Part shown: positions 9,335 through 18,826 of the stretch, piece after piece | Position numbering within the stretch: the first letter of the stretch is position 1 | Layout of the letters: each line of letters begins with the position of its first letter | Source: Chrysochromulina parva | Taxonomy: Eukaryota > Haptophyta > Prymnesiales > Chrysochromulinaceae | Length of the DNA: 60,973 nucleotides | Reading direction: 5' to 3' | NCBI GenBank assembly: GCA_002887195.1 | Contig: PJAB01000023.1 | Location: 1 to 60,973, forward strand | Position numbers and translations under genes: made by a program | The notes under the pieces: model-generated | Database searches by the model: none | Seen by the model: the letters and a program-made list of their open reading frames with translations, nothing else | Told to the model about the DNA's origin: nothing

Positions 9335-10543
9335 CTCCTCCTCCTTCCCTTCCACCCCCTCGCCCTCGGCCGCCACGGCCGCCAACGGTTCCTCTTTCGG
9401 CGCCCTCACGAACGCAAGCTCGGCAGCGCTCGCAACGTCCGCTTGCCAGCGACGTCCATCAGTGCTCCAGAAGCTGCTGCCAGTGCGCGCGAGCACCTGC
9501 TTGCGCAGCTGAGCGACGTCCTCGTGGAAGTCGTCGATCGCCGTGCCGGTTAGGTTGCATCGGAGGAGCACGGAGCTCTGACAGAGCTCGGCGGGTAGCG
9601 CACCGATGGGATTACGCTCGAGGAAGAGCGTCTCGAGCATTGGCCAGCAGAGCGTGCTTTCCATGGGCGCTTTGGACGCTTTGCTCGCCAATGCTCGAGA
9701 CGAGGAGCTACCGACAGCGCTGTCCAACCTCAGACCCACTTGGTGCGCCGTCGTGATCAGGGGTTGTGGGGCTCGAGAAGGTACGTATGGTCTGCTAGGT
9801 AGCTCGGTCAGCGCGTTGTCACCGACCTGCAGGAAGCGTAGCGCTGCGCATGCGGTGAGCGACGATGGCAAAGTGGACAGCCCATTCTTCATCAAAAGCA
9901 GCCGCTGGAGCTTCGGCGTGGCGACAAAGTAGTCATCGGGCAGCGACGCAATGCGATTATTGTGCAGCTCGAGGAGCTCGAGCGCCGAGTTGGGCGAAAG
10001 CTCGGGCGGCGCCTCCAAATTGTTGTTGTACAGCCGCAGCTCGACAAGTGAGTTGAGCGGCCCAAAGCTTGCGAGGCGCACGAGTCGGTTGTCGTACAAA
10101 TTGAGCACTTTGACGTTGGTCCAGCCCTCGACGGAGGTGAGAGCGAGGAGCTTATTGGCGGCGACATTGACCTCTTCGAGGGAGCTCAAAGAGCCTACCT
10201 CAGGAGGCAGCTTGATCAGCTGGTTATTGAACACGTTGAGCACCCTGAGCTTCTTCAGCTTACCGACAGCTGCGGGCAACGCCTTGATTCCGTTGCGGTA
10301 TAGGATGAGCTCTTCGAGCTCCGTGCACTCGCCGATAGCGTCCGTAAGTGCGGTCAGCTTATTGTCACTCGCGTCCAGCATCGTGAGCCCGCTGAGCATG
10401 CTGACGATCATCTCAGGCAACGTCGAGAGGAGGTTGGAAGAGACGTTGAGCGTCGCGACTGTCGCAGGATCGACCACATCTGGCAGATCGGTGAGCGCCT
10501 GGAGGCGTTGGTCGTGCAAATCCACGATGAAGGCCGCGACCAT
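8312..10543 (-). CDS. Leucine-rich repeat protein with ZZ-like zinc finger and poly-Glu tract
   Basis: A 743-residue protein starting at ATG 10543 (the frame extends two codons further to a GTG). Residues about 15-360 hold roughly a dozen LRRs of the LxxLxxLxLxxNxLxxLPxxI type, such as LNVSSNLLSTLPEMI and LRVLNVFNNQLIKLPPEV, broken by a Ser-rich loop (about 265-295). After the LRRs come a near-continuous Glu run of about 20 residues (DNA 9290-9350), then a Cys cluster (CCDGINCGKVLIG ... DYCEECKVKW) resembling a ZZ or related zinc finger, and a coiled coil of Ala/Gln/Glu residues (about 530-600). The C-terminus contains two short related motifs, MWRPELD and VWRPDLA. LRR and zinc-finger modules suggest a scaffold or signalling adaptor; no enzyme signature is visible. 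It is transcribed head-to-head with the downstream DYRK-like kinase. Confidence 0.8.
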
Positions 10544-10841
10544 GCCCACTTTGGGTAGGGTCGAACGTTACAAATGTTAAACATGTCGCGGATTTTGGAC
10601 AACACGGAACGTTTCTGTCCAGACGTGACTTGACATGACACAGATAAAACTGCAACTGCGCACCCCGGTCAATTCATCGGAGACAAACAGAAGACTGTCT
10701 TGAATACAAGGCAAATCAAACACGATAAAAAACAGACAACTAAGGAAGCCTATCGAGTGTGCTCTCGAGGCTAGCAGCGGAGGTGCCCTAACTTGACTTC
10801 TTGTTCAGCTGTTCACGCACTTAGCCGTGAAGGCGAAGGAA
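10544..10841. promoter_or_regulatory. Shared 5' region of divergent LRR and kinase genes
   Basis: 298 bases between two divergent start codons. The central part (about 10560-10790) is AT-richer than the flanking genes. It must hold both promoters; no specific element could be assigned. Confidence 0.5.
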
Positions 10842-12692
10842 ATGGCGTTCAGCACCCAGACGACGGTCTGGGTGAAGCCGCTGCCGTCGGAGGCTCGTGG
10901 CTGGCCGGCCCGCTCGCAGCCGTGCAACCTCGTCGCACGACTCACCAGTGGGCTCAACGAGGCGTACGCCTCCGTGCGCGCCTCGCGCGTGCAGGGTCGC
11001 CACTTACCCCTGCCAATTGAGACGAGTGCAGACGGCCAGCTCGTGCTCTCGCTGACAATGCCGCTGATCGCGCAGCGATACCGCTACCTGCACACGCTCT
11101 CCGCATCCGATCTCTCACAGCTTGTGAGCGCCGTCGACACGTACCGAAGCTGCCCTCCGGCGGTCGATGGCCGTCGCTCGCCTCTCGTCGCGCTCAAGAT
11201 CCTCAATGCGCAGCACTGGGCGCTCGGCGCGCAGGAGTACGAGCGTATGCGGCAGCTGTGGCGAGACCTCTCGCGCGAGGGCGTGGAACCGAGCCTCGCG
11301 CAAGCGCGCACGCACTTTGAGCAGGGCGCGCACTTTTGCATCGTCTTCGACTTGCTGATGCCGCTGTCATCTCTGGATTGCAGCGCAAATTTCCCGGCGC
11401 TCGGCCCCGCTGGCGGCAGCGCGGCCGTGTCCATGGCGGCGCACACGTCAGCCGCGGGTGCTGCGACGACGTTTGCGCGGCCGCGGCCGTTGGTGGGCAC
11501 GCTCACGCCCGCGCCGCCGACGGCCTTCGGCGCCGCCAGCCCTTTTGCACCCATGCTCAGCAACGGCGCGGCGGCCGCGGGCCCGAGCGCAGCCGCCTCC
11601 GGCAGCGCCGGCTCCGTACGCGCGCCGCGGCCTCGGCTCGCGATCGAGACGCTGCGCCTTGCGAGTGCGCAGCTGCTCGGCGCGCTGGCGAGCATGCACA
11701 GTCGACAGCTGGTTCACGCCGATCTCAAGCCCGATAACATCATGCTCGAACCTCCGCTGCCACCGGGCGCGGGAGAGAGGGCGGGCGCGTCGCGTGCGCT
11801 TTCCGCGCCCGGCGGCAGCGGGCTGGGGGGCCGCGTGCTGCTCATCGACTTTTCGAATGCGATGGGGCTTCACGAGGCGCCTGCGTACCATGATGACTTC
11901 GAAGTGCAGACCCTCGCGTACCGCGCGCCCGAGGTCGTGTATGGCGTCCCGTTTGGGTGCGCGATCGACCTATGGTCCTTTGGGGTGACGCTCGCTGAGC
12001 TGTACAGCGGGCGCGCGCTCTTGCATGCCGCCTCGCGTGGTGGCCTCGCCGTGGAGCTCGCGGGGATGCTCGGGCAGCCTCCGCCGCGCCTCTTCGGCGC
12101 GGGCAAGTATGCGCCTCAGCTGCTTCCTCTCGTGGCACACACCGCCGAGCCGCTCACGCTCATGCTGCGCCGGCAGCGGTTGAGCGCCGTTCTGAGCGCA
12201 CCCACGGACGCGCCCGCGCAGCAGCTCGTCGATCTGCTCGCGCGGCTGCTCACTTACGATCCGGCTGAGCGACTCGACGCGCGCGAGGCGCTCTGCCACC
12301 CCTTCCTCGCGCCAACGTTTCCGTTCCGCGCGCTCCTGAGCGCTGCCCCGCCGCCGCCACCGGTGGCGCAGGCGGCCACGCAGGCTGCAGAGGCGGCCGG
12401 TGCGCGGACGTTCAAGAGCGAGACTAGCAACGGTGGCGGGAGGCCGGCCGCGCCGCCGAGCGTCGCCGAGGCACTCGCCGAGGCGCCGGCCGCCGCCAAG
12501 GGCGCAGCGCTGACCGCGAATGGCAGCCCGGGAGGAGCCGCGCGGGTACCAAAGCGCAAATTTGGCTTGGGGACTGGCATCGGCATCGGATCCACGCCCA
12601 GCCCGGTGATTAGCCCGAGGGCGCCTTCGAGGCCGCGCCCAGCCCCCGGAACGATGGCGGTGACATCGCTGGAACGATCGCTGGAACGATGA
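10842..12692 (+). CDS. Divergent DYRK/CMGC-like protein kinase
   Basis: A 616-residue protein starting at ATG 10842. The N-lobe has VALKIL (Lys119) and a helix-C Glu in YERMRQL, but no clear Gly-rich loop. A long Ala/Gly/Ser-rich insertion separates N- and C-lobe (about residues 190-265). The C-lobe has LVHADLKPDNIML (HAD instead of HRD; Asp294), LLIDFSNA (DFS instead of DFG; Asp336), QTLAYRAPEVVYG, IDLWSFGVTLAELYSG and YDPAERLDAREALCHPFL. The YRAPEVVYG plus H-x-D-LKP combination resembles DYRK/HIPK/PRP4 kinases. Both catalytic Asp residues are present, so activity is possible; loss of the DFG Gly and of a clear P-loop makes the level of activity uncertain. The C-terminal 130 residues are Ala/Pro-rich and probably disordered. 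Confidence 0.75.
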   Translation: MAFSTQTTVWVKPLPSEARGWPARSQPCNLVARLTSGLNEAYASVRASRVQGRHLPLPIETSADGQLVLSLTMPLIAQRYRYLHTLSASDLSQLVSAVDTYRSCPPAVDGRRSPLVALKILNAQHWALGAQEYERMRQLWRDLSREGVEPSLAQARTHFEQGAHFCIVFDLLMPLSSLDCSANFPALGPAGGSAAVSMAAHTSAAGAATTFARPRPLVGTLTPAPPTAFGAASPFAPMLSNGAAAAGPSAAASGSAGSVRAPRPRLAIETLRLASAQLLGALASMHSRQLVHADLKPDNIMLEPPLPPGAGERAGASRALSAPGGSGLGGRVLLIDFSNAMGLHEAPAYHDDFEVQTLAYRAPEVVYGVPFGCAIDLWSFGVTLAELYSGRALLHAASRGGLAVELAGMLGQPPPRLFGAGKYAPQLLPLVAHTAEPLTLMLRRQRLSAVLSAPTDAPAQQLVDLLARLLTYDPAERLDAREALCHPFLAPTFPFRALLSAAPPPPPVAQAATQAAEAAGARTFKSETSNGGGRPAAPPSVAEALAEAPAAAKGAALTANGSPGGAARVPKRKFGLGTGIGIGSTPSPVISPRAPSRPRPAPGTMAVTSLERSLER

Positions 12693-12914
12693 GGTCTGAG
12701 AGATCAGTGCTTTGTACTACGTAAGTCCGTGAGTGCGCGTGCTGAGACGGGTAACAGGACGCTGCGCGCGTTTGTGGAAGGCTCACGCTCGCGAATCTTG
12801 ATACAATCGCCGTCATGGTCGAAGCATGCATTTGCAAACTACAAACTTTTAAGTCTTGGGCCCGCGTAAACTCGAAGTGCAGAGAGACAAGAGCAGTGAA
12901 GTAGAGTGGCCTCG

Positions 12915-13283
12915 ATGAAGCGCGGTGCCGCCGTCAACTTGGACTTCGCCGCACAGCTCACCGAAGCGGCCGAAGCTGCGATCGCCTCCTTCGACGAGGC
13001 CTCCAAGAAGAGCAAGACGTGTGCGGTCTCAGCTGCCAAGAAGGTGCTTGCCGACATGGAGAAGATGATGGCCCAAGGAGCAGAGAAACTCGAATCGACG
13101 CGGGGCGAGTTGAAGCTCTTCCGGGACGAGGTGCGCACGATCCAGCAACGCGAAAAGTCGGATCTCTCCGCGCTGACCGAACAGTACAAAGCCAAGGCCA
13201 AGGCGGTAAGCTCTGATGCGATGCGCAAGCTGCACAAGCTCTCCTCATCCGTGCACGGCGAGGACGAGAGCGATGTCGAGTGA
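12915..13283 (+). CDS. Small coiled-coil protein, unknown function
   Basis: 122 residues from ATG 12915; the frame is open a few codons upstream to a GTG. The sequence is Ala/Lys/Glu/Ser-rich with almost continuous helical heptad character from about residue 10 to 110 and an acidic tail (GEDESDVE). I do not recognise a family. It lies in the same orientation as the kinase, 222 bases downstream. The composition (many Lys, moderate GC at third positions) looks like a real gene rather than a shadow frame. Confidence 0.5.
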   Translation: MKRGAAVNLDFAAQLTEAAEAAIASFDEASKKSKTCAVSAAKKVLADMEKMMAQGAEKLESTRGELKLFRDEVRTIQQREKSDLSALTEQYKAKAKAVSSDAMRKLHKLSSSVHGEDESDVE

Positions 13284-13856
13284 GAGTGCGAGTCGACGCT
13301 CGCGCCGGAGAGAGCATCGGTGAGTGGCATGGAGACGGAGTGCAGCTGCTCTGAACTCGTCAGATCGGCCACGACTCCGGCCGCACCGCACGCTACACGC
13401 GCCCACGAGCGACGAGGCACATCACTCCTCGCCTCTCTACGCCGGTTCGCCCGCAGCACAAACGAGAACACATGCGTTCGATACATTCGTCAACAGATGT
13501 GCTGGAGCCCTGTGGGTGTGTGGAGCGCGCGCAGAGCCAGAGGCGAGGGGCAACGCGGCGCGTGGCTGGAGAGGCCTCAAGCGGCATCACTTGTGGTCGG
13601 TCGGAATCGCGGAGTGTAACGACTCACAGTCGAACACGGCTCACGGGCCGCTGGTAAAGTTACGCGTAATCATGGCGCCGTCGTGCTCCTACCGTGATCC
13701 GTGTGGGGAGCCGCGCGATGCATTCGAGTTTCGACGCGTATCTTTTCGCACGCTTTTTTAGCCTCGGGGCCGACGCCCCGCTCGCACGCCACCACCTAAC
13801 CACCGACGGGCGCCACAGCCACCGCTCGGCACCCGCGAGTGTCTTCATACCGTACT
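13284..13856. other. Intergenic region between convergent genes
   Basis: About 570 bases between the coiled-coil ORF (+) and the QSOX gene (-). Open frames here lack domains and are probably chance. Nothing else seen. Confidence 0.5.
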
Positions 13857-15500
13857 CTAAACTACGTGGTCCCTCTTCTTGCGCGGCGCATGATTTGCGC
13901 CTCGGACGCTCGCCGCGCTGCTGCCGCGCAAGAGCGAGGCGCCGCACATCCACGCAAACAGCAGCAGGACGATCGCACCCGCCGCAAGACCGTACGGTCG
14001 CAACTCGGCGCTGAGCCCTCCTTGCGGTCGCGTCTCGCCCATGCGCGTGAGATCGTTCCAGCACTCGAAGCGCGGCTCGAGGCAGAAGTGCTCGTAGAGC
14101 ACCTTGAGCACGAGGGAGCGCCTCCAGTGCACCGAGGCCTTGACGCCCGGTTGGGGGCGCGACACCTCGCGGCACTCGGGGCAAAGGGAGCGAGAGGGCC
14201 ACTGCACCTTGGCGAACTCTGCGAACTGCGCTGCGGCCGAGTCGGTGAGCTCCGCAGCGCCCAAGCGCTCGTTGACGTGGTTGTGCGCCTGCCAGAGCCA
14301 GAGCGCGGCACGGTGGCGCCCGTGCTCGTGCTCGCTCGCCATCTCGCGCACGTCCTTCTCGAGCGCCGCCGCGAGCACCATGAAGTGGCCGCGGCAGTCC
14401 TCGCACCCGAAAAACTCCTTGACGTAGCCGACGACGGCATGGAGGCTCGGTAGGGCCTCGGGCTCGGAGGCGTGCGCGAGCAGGCTGTGGAAGAGCAGCC
14501 AGAGCGCACACGGATATGCATGCAGCTCCGCATGCGACGAGTTGCATGCATGCCATGACGATGGCCACGCGTCCACGCCGCTCTGCGTCAGCAACGCTCG
14601 CCACTCCTCGGGACTCGGCAGCGACGCCCGCCCGTGCAGCCCGCTGAGCAACTCGGAGGCGCCCGTGGCGGCGGCGCCGCCGTCGCGCCCGTGCGGGAGC
14701 GCGCGGTGCAGCAGGTGCAGCCACGCGCGCAGCGCGCCCAGTTTGGTGCGCGCGTATGCATGCGAGGGCGCCGCCGAGAGCGTAGCGAAAATCTCCTGCT
14801 CGAGCGTATAGCGCGCTGCCGCGAGCACATCGTCCACAGGCACTGGCCACGGCATCGGGCGCAGCTGGAGCATGGCGGCGTCTGCGGCCGGATGCTGAAT
14901 CACCACCGACGCATTATGTGCGGCGTGCTGCAGCATGGAACCGACCGCGCGTGCGGCGGCGTCGCCCTGCCGCATCACGTCATTCGCCACCATGCGCCCG
15001 ACTGCCTGCGAAGCCGCTGCTGCAACAGTGGCTGCCGTGGCCGCAGCGTCGGGCACGGCTGCAGCCGTGCCCGTGCTCGTCCTATGCTGCTCCTGCACCC
15101 ACGCAAACACAGCCTCCTTGGTGTGCGAGCCCTCAAACTTTTTCTCACCTGGGAACAGGACAATCGTCGGGTACGCGCTTATGCCGTGTGAAGTGCAAAT
15201 ATCCTTGTGCTCAGGACAGTTGACGGCGGCGACCTTCAGCTCCGGAAACTCGCGGCGCGCCTGCAGCGCGATCGCCTCGTACGTCGGCGCAAATTTCTGG
15301 CAGTGGCCGCACCAGGCGCTGTAGTATTCAATCAGTGTGAATGGCTGCTCGCTGCCTGCACCCGAAGGCACCTCCGAGAGAGCAACGTAAGAGGTGACGG
15401 GCGAATCAGCCTTGTAGAGGCCCTCCGCATGCACCGCGGCCGCGATCGCGATAGAGAGGAGCGCGAGGGTGCGACCGCCGCACAATGGGTTGTCGGCCAT
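13857..15500 (-). CDS. Quiescin-type sulfhydryl oxidase (QSOX)
   Basis: A 547-residue, intronless flavoprotein that makes disulfides in secretory proteins and reduces O2 to peroxide. Residues 1-25 are a hydrophobic signal peptide. The thioredoxin domain (about 32-140) has the active site WCGHC (Cys64, Cys67). A long Ala-rich helical linker and a four-helix region follow. The Erv/ALR FAD domain (about 320-480) has YPCALWLLFHSLL, FFGCEDCRGHF (Cys366, Cys369), the FAD-binding WLWQAHNHVNERL and the distal LCPEC (Cys440, Cys443). A single transmembrane helix (about 504-522) and a short basic tail (KKRDHVV) close the protein, giving a type I membrane topology in ER or Golgi. All redox Cys pairs expected for QSOX are present. 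A PDI-like protein is encoded 4 kb away, but the two are not a unit. Confidence 0.93.
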   Translation of the reverse strand: MADNPLCGGRTLALLSIAIAAAVHAEGLYKADSPVTSYVALSEVPSGAGSEQPFTLIEYYSAWCGHCQKFAPTYEAIALQARREFPELKVAAVNCPEHKDICTSHGISAYPTIVLFPGEKKFEGSHTKEAVFAWVQEQHRTSTGTAAAVPDAAATAATVAAAASQAVGRMVANDVMRQGDAAARAVGSMLQHAAHNASVVIQHPAADAAMLQLRPMPWPVPVDDVLAAARYTLEQEIFATLSAAPSHAYARTKLGALRAWLHLLHRALPHGRDGGAAATGASELLSGLHGRASLPSPEEWRALLTQSGVDAWPSSWHACNSSHAELHAYPCALWLLFHSLLAHASEPEALPSLHAVVGYVKEFFGCEDCRGHFMVLAAALEKDVREMASEHEHGRHRAALWLWQAHNHVNERLGAAELTDSAAAQFAEFAKVQWPSRSLCPECREVSRPQPGVKASVHWRRSLVLKVLYEHFCLEPRFECWNDLTRMGETRPQGGLSAELRPYGLAAGAIVLLLFAWMCGASLLRGSSAASVRGANHAPRKKRDHVV

Positions 15501-15740
15501 GTGACACGTTCAACACAACGCGCGAAGGCAACATTATAGCGGCCACGGAAAAGAAAGCCTTTTGTCTTTGTCATGGTCGAATCCGTCTCGTGCAGTGAAG
15601 AACAACAAACAATTCTGGGCCTTACACGACTCGACTGTACAAAAATGTGATACAATTGTAATGCGCGGAGACCGGCTCCCCTCGCGCATTCTCGTATCTC
15701 AGACGACTTGAACCGTAGATGGCTGGAAGCAATGAGTCGC

Positions 15741-16248
15741 TTACTCCTCCTCCTCATCATCGGCCGCATCGCCACCACCCACGGCCGCGAATGCGTACTT
15801 CGGGTCCTCGAGCGGGTTATACTTGGCGCTCTTGGCGCGCGAGAGCGCGAGCTCCGCCTGACGCTTGGCAAGCGCGAACCAGTTGGCCTTCTGCTTGCGT
15901 CCCCTCATTTTGCTCTTGCGCTTCTTCGGCACACTCCACATCACGATCGACGACTGCTGCGTGCGTGCAGCCCGGAGCCTGTGAGGCGTGATGCGAGGGA
16001 GTGCGGGGTGAGCGTGACGCCTCGATCTTCAAGCCCGCGAGCGACGCTAGGAGGCACGCTGGCACTTCAGAAGCTAGTGCAGCGGCGTCGCCAGGCAGCG
16101 TTCAGGCGCGTGCATGTGTCGCGTACTGGGCGGAGAGGACTGAGCCGCTGCTGCTGCTGACGCTGCTCGCCGCCGTGGGCGGCATGCTGAACATCAGCGC
16201 GGAGGAGGCGCCGATAACGGCTGCGAGGATGACGAAGATGCGAGCCAT
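15741..16248 (-). CDS. Organellar (probably plastid) ribosomal protein bL32, two exons
   Basis: Exon 1 is 16248-16127 and exon 2 is 15978-15741 on the minus strand; the 148-nt GT-AG intron joins them in phase to give 119 residues. Exon 1 begins with a hydrophobic leader (MARIFVILAAVIGASSAL) that looks like an ER signal peptide, then a Ser/Ala-rich stretch. This is the bipartite arrangement used by secondary plastids bounded by four membranes. Exon 2 holds the bL32 core: WSVPKKRKSKMRGRKQKANW followed by ALAKRQAELALSRAKS, matching the VPKKRxSK and Ala/Lys helix of bacterial and chloroplast L32. The C-terminus adds an acidic tail. No zinc Cys are present, as in many chloroplast L32 proteins. The splice pair was chosen because it alone among nearby AG sites keeps the frame. 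A mitochondrial location is less likely because of the leader. Confidence 0.75.
15979..16126 (-). other. Intron of the bL32 gene
   Basis: 148 nt with donor GCCCA|GTACGC and acceptor CGCCTCACAG|GCTCCG on the minus strand, with a pyrimidine-rich stretch before the acceptor. Joins a phase-2 exon end to the L32 frame. Confidence 0.65.
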
Positions 16249-16555
16249 TCTAACTGCACGCAGACGATCGGCTCTAGCGAGACTGCTGGAGCTGGACTGA
16301 GCGACGCGGTCCAGGAAGCAGACGGTCTGAGGAAAAGTGTGAGGCCACGAGAGATCGAACCTCGCTCGCTCACGACGACGCTTTATGTATGGTTGCTCAT
16401 CTCACTGAGGGTCACCGAAAGTGCAGCTCGAAACCGCCAAACCACTACATGTACTTTGACGTACTGAACGAAAGTTTCCCTCGCCTGCGTTCGTCGAGCG
16501 CGCGAAGATTGCCTCCTCACGAGCATGCGCTACTTGGCGAAAAAGGAGGATCACG
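16249..16555. promoter_or_regulatory. Shared 5' region of bL32 (-) and STIL-like gene (+)
   Basis: About 307 bases between divergent starts, with no gene. A TACATGTA palindrome lies at 16446-16453, 102 bases before the STIL-like ATG. Confidence 0.5.
16446..16453. promoter_or_regulatory. TACATGTA palindrome upstream of STIL-like gene
   Basis: Exact palindrome (followed by C) 102 bases before the start codon at 16556, in the divergent promoter region. Confidence 0.35.
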
Positions 16556-18826
16556 ATGAGCGTGGCTGTATCATCCTTCTTCCCGAACGCCCCACCCTCC
16601 GCACCGCGCAACGTCGCTATTCGTGCCGCCCCTGCCGCCGCCCTCCCCGCCACCTCCTCCATCCGTGCCGTCGGCCACTCTGTGGATGAGGCAGAGCGCA
16701 CTCGCACTATCAAGCCGCTCCACTTCCCCTCGGTACGGACGGCGCTGTGGGACCGCACGCCGCTGGGTGCCGCGCTCACGTTGCAGCCTTCGACGCCGCA
16801 CCTGGCCATCCCACCGCGCCTGCTGTCCATGCTCGCGGAGCACGCGGCAGCCGGCGGCGGCGGTGCGGGGGCTGTGATGCAAGCTTACGCAGCCGGCTCG
16901 CCGTCCACGGATAGCGGCATCAACCAGGGTCGCTCCGTTCCCACCTGCGAGATACGGGCGCATGCTTTCGTCACGTGCGGCACCGCCGCTGCCTACGCCG
17001 CCGCCTGCGCGCCCCCACCACACGAGGCACTCCGGCTCTTGCGGGCGGCACCGCCCGGCACGCAACCGTGCGCAATCCCGGTGGGCGCTGTCCCGTGGGC
17101 AGCCGAGCGGCCCGAAGCGCGTCCCGAAGGCGTGGCGTACGCGGCGCTGCTCGGGCGGAGCGAGGCGGCGCTCGACGGCACGCGCACTCTCGCCGTGGGC
17201 GACGCGATGCCCGTGCACTGTGCTTGCGCGACAAGTCCCGACTGCGCAGCGCTGCTCGTGCGGCTCGAGGCGCTCGTGCCGACGCTGACGCTCGAGGCGA
17301 CGCCGCTGCGCGCGCTGCACGTGCTGAGCAGCCCGCTCACTGCAGCGCTGCGCCAGCCCTCGTTCAGCGGTCAGCTGCGCACTGGCTTCCTGACGATGGA
17401 CCAGACCCGCAGACTGATCTGCCTGGGCGAGGGCGATCCCAAGGCCTTCGAGGCGCCGCTCGTGGGCGTATGGGTGGCGGGCGTGCGATCGCTCGCCGAG
17501 CCGTACGCGTGGGCCGCGTGCGTGCGCTACGCACGGCTGCGCTCGCCCACCGCCGAGGCCCTCACCGCCAGCGACGGCAGCTGCGCCTTCCTATGCCTGT
17601 CGTACGAGGAAGCCCCCCCCGACAACACGGCCGCGGCTGAGCCATCGCCGCCGCCGCCAAGAACTTCGGCCATATTCCCGCGTCTGTACGACGTCGCCCC
17701 GAGGCGCCAGCCCAGCCCGTATCGCCTCGTCGGGCGCGCCGTGCAGGTGGCGCTCCCGGTGCCCGCGTCTGCCGCGGCCGAGACAGGAGTCTCTGTCGAC
17801 CTCTACGCATGCGAACGCCCCGAGCTGAGCCTTCTGGTGCGCGCACTGCCCGAGTACCCGGGCGAGGGCGCGCCGCCGGTTGACGACGCGCCTCTGCCGA
17901 CGCCCAAGGCACCCCTTGCTCTCACCGAGACGACGCGCGCCTCCGCTGCCGCCGCCGCCGCAGCCATGGCCGCCACCACCACGGCCGCGAGCGCTGCGGT
18001 CACGGCGGCCGACATTGCAGATCGGGCGAGCATGCCGAGCCTCTTCACGAGCCGCCCAAGGCTCTTCACAAGCCCGAGGGCGACTGTGGTGGAGGCGCCA
18101 CCGACCCCGCCATCGAACCCTGCGCCGCCGGACGGGCCGTCGGTCGCACTGGTGCACTCGATGCAGGCGCAGCTGGCCGCGATGGGCACACGGCTCGAGG
18201 AGCAGCAGCGCACGATCGAGGAGCAGAAGCGCTGCATCGAACGGCTCACTCGCGAGCTGCACGAGACGCGGGGGAAGGCAGCGGTAACAACTGCCCCAGT
18301 AAAGCCGTCGCGCTCTGCAAAGGCGGCGCCGCCCGACGCGCCTACAGAGAAGTTGCCGTTGCGCCGCGTGCCGCCAAAGCACCGCCACTCACTTGATGTC
18401 ACACTTGATGAGAGCTCTGGCGAGGTCGACACAGTGCCACAGGCACCTGCGCTCGAGGGAATCCTGCTGCGCGTGCCTCTGCTAGGGGAAGACGCCTTGG
18501 GCGCCTCCCCGCCGCCATCGCCGCCATCGCCGTCATCGCCGTCGGCACCCGCTCTGGATGAGGCGCCAGTGATGCCAAAGATCGAGTACGAGAGCGATGA
18601 GGAAAAGGACTCGGACGAGTATGATGAGGACGGGCACGAGTTCGACGGCCACACCGCCGAGGTGAGGGCCGCGTTGTCCGCCCTGTCGGCTCTGTCCGAA
18701 ACCGTGTCAGAGCTCGCCGAGCGGCGAGCTGCAATCGCAGCGAACACTAACGTCGACGTGTCACGCATCGAGTACAACGAGGAGGAATTCGAGGTTGACG
18801 ACGAGAGCGACGGCGAGTTCGATTGA
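16556..18826 (+). CDS. STIL/SAS-5/Ana2-like centriole duplication factor
   Basis: A 756-residue protein. STIL binds PLK4 and SAS-6 to start centriole assembly. The N-terminal STIL domain is recognisable: LHFPSVRTALWDRTPLG near residue 60, a LAIPPRLLSMLAEHA strand-helix pair, and the block LTMDQTRRLICLGEGDPKAF plus PLVGVWVAGV and AWAACVRYARL (about residues 278-328). These parallel LTMDETRK...ESDPK, PLVGIW and the WACCLRY-type segment of animal STIL. A disordered Pro/Ala-rich stretch follows, then a short coiled coil (about 535-575, AMGTRLEEQQRTIEEQKRCI), the position and kind of helix that binds PLK4 in STIL. The C-terminus is acidic (EYESDEEKDSDEYDED and EEEFEVDDESDGEFD). I did not find a confident STAN motif. 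The presence of this gene implies canonical centriole/basal body assembly in the organism. Confidence 0.8.
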   Translation: MSVAVSSFFPNAPPSAPRNVAIRAAPAAALPATSSIRAVGHSVDEAERTRTIKPLHFPSVRTALWDRTPLGAALTLQPSTPHLAIPPRLLSMLAEHAAAGGGGAGAVMQAYAAGSPSTDSGINQGRSVPTCEIRAHAFVTCGTAAAYAAACAPPPHEALRLLRAAPPGTQPCAIPVGAVPWAAERPEARPEGVAYAALLGRSEAALDGTRTLAVGDAMPVHCACATSPDCAALLVRLEALVPTLTLEATPLRALHVLSSPLTAALRQPSFSGQLRTGFLTMDQTRRLICLGEGDPKAFEAPLVGVWVAGVRSLAEPYAWAACVRYARLRSPTAEALTASDGSCAFLCLSYEEAPPDNTAAAEPSPPPPRTSAIFPRLYDVAPRRQPSPYRLVGRAVQVALPVPASAAAETGVSVDLYACERPELSLLVRALPEYPGEGAPPVDDAPLPTPKAPLALTETTRASAAAAAAAMAATTTAASAAVTAADIADRASMPSLFTSRPRLFTSPRATVVEAPPTPPSNPAPPDGPSVALVHSMQAQLAAMGTRLEEQQRTIEEQKRCIERLTRELHETRGKAAVTTAPVKPSRSAKAAPPDAPTEKLPLRRVPPKHRHSLDVTLDESSGEVDTVPQAPALEGILLRVPLLGEDALGASPPPSPPSPSSPSAPALDEAPVMPKIEYESDEEKDSDEYDEDGHEFDGHTAEVRAALSALSALSETVSELAERRAAIAANTNVDVSRIEYNEEEFEVDDESDGEFD

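Noticed and set aside
16335..16425. tRNA-like T-arm on the minus strand (CGAGG-TTCGATC-TCTCG)
   Set aside because: The T-arm pairs, but no matching 7-base acceptor strand, D-arm or anticodon stem could be found upstream.
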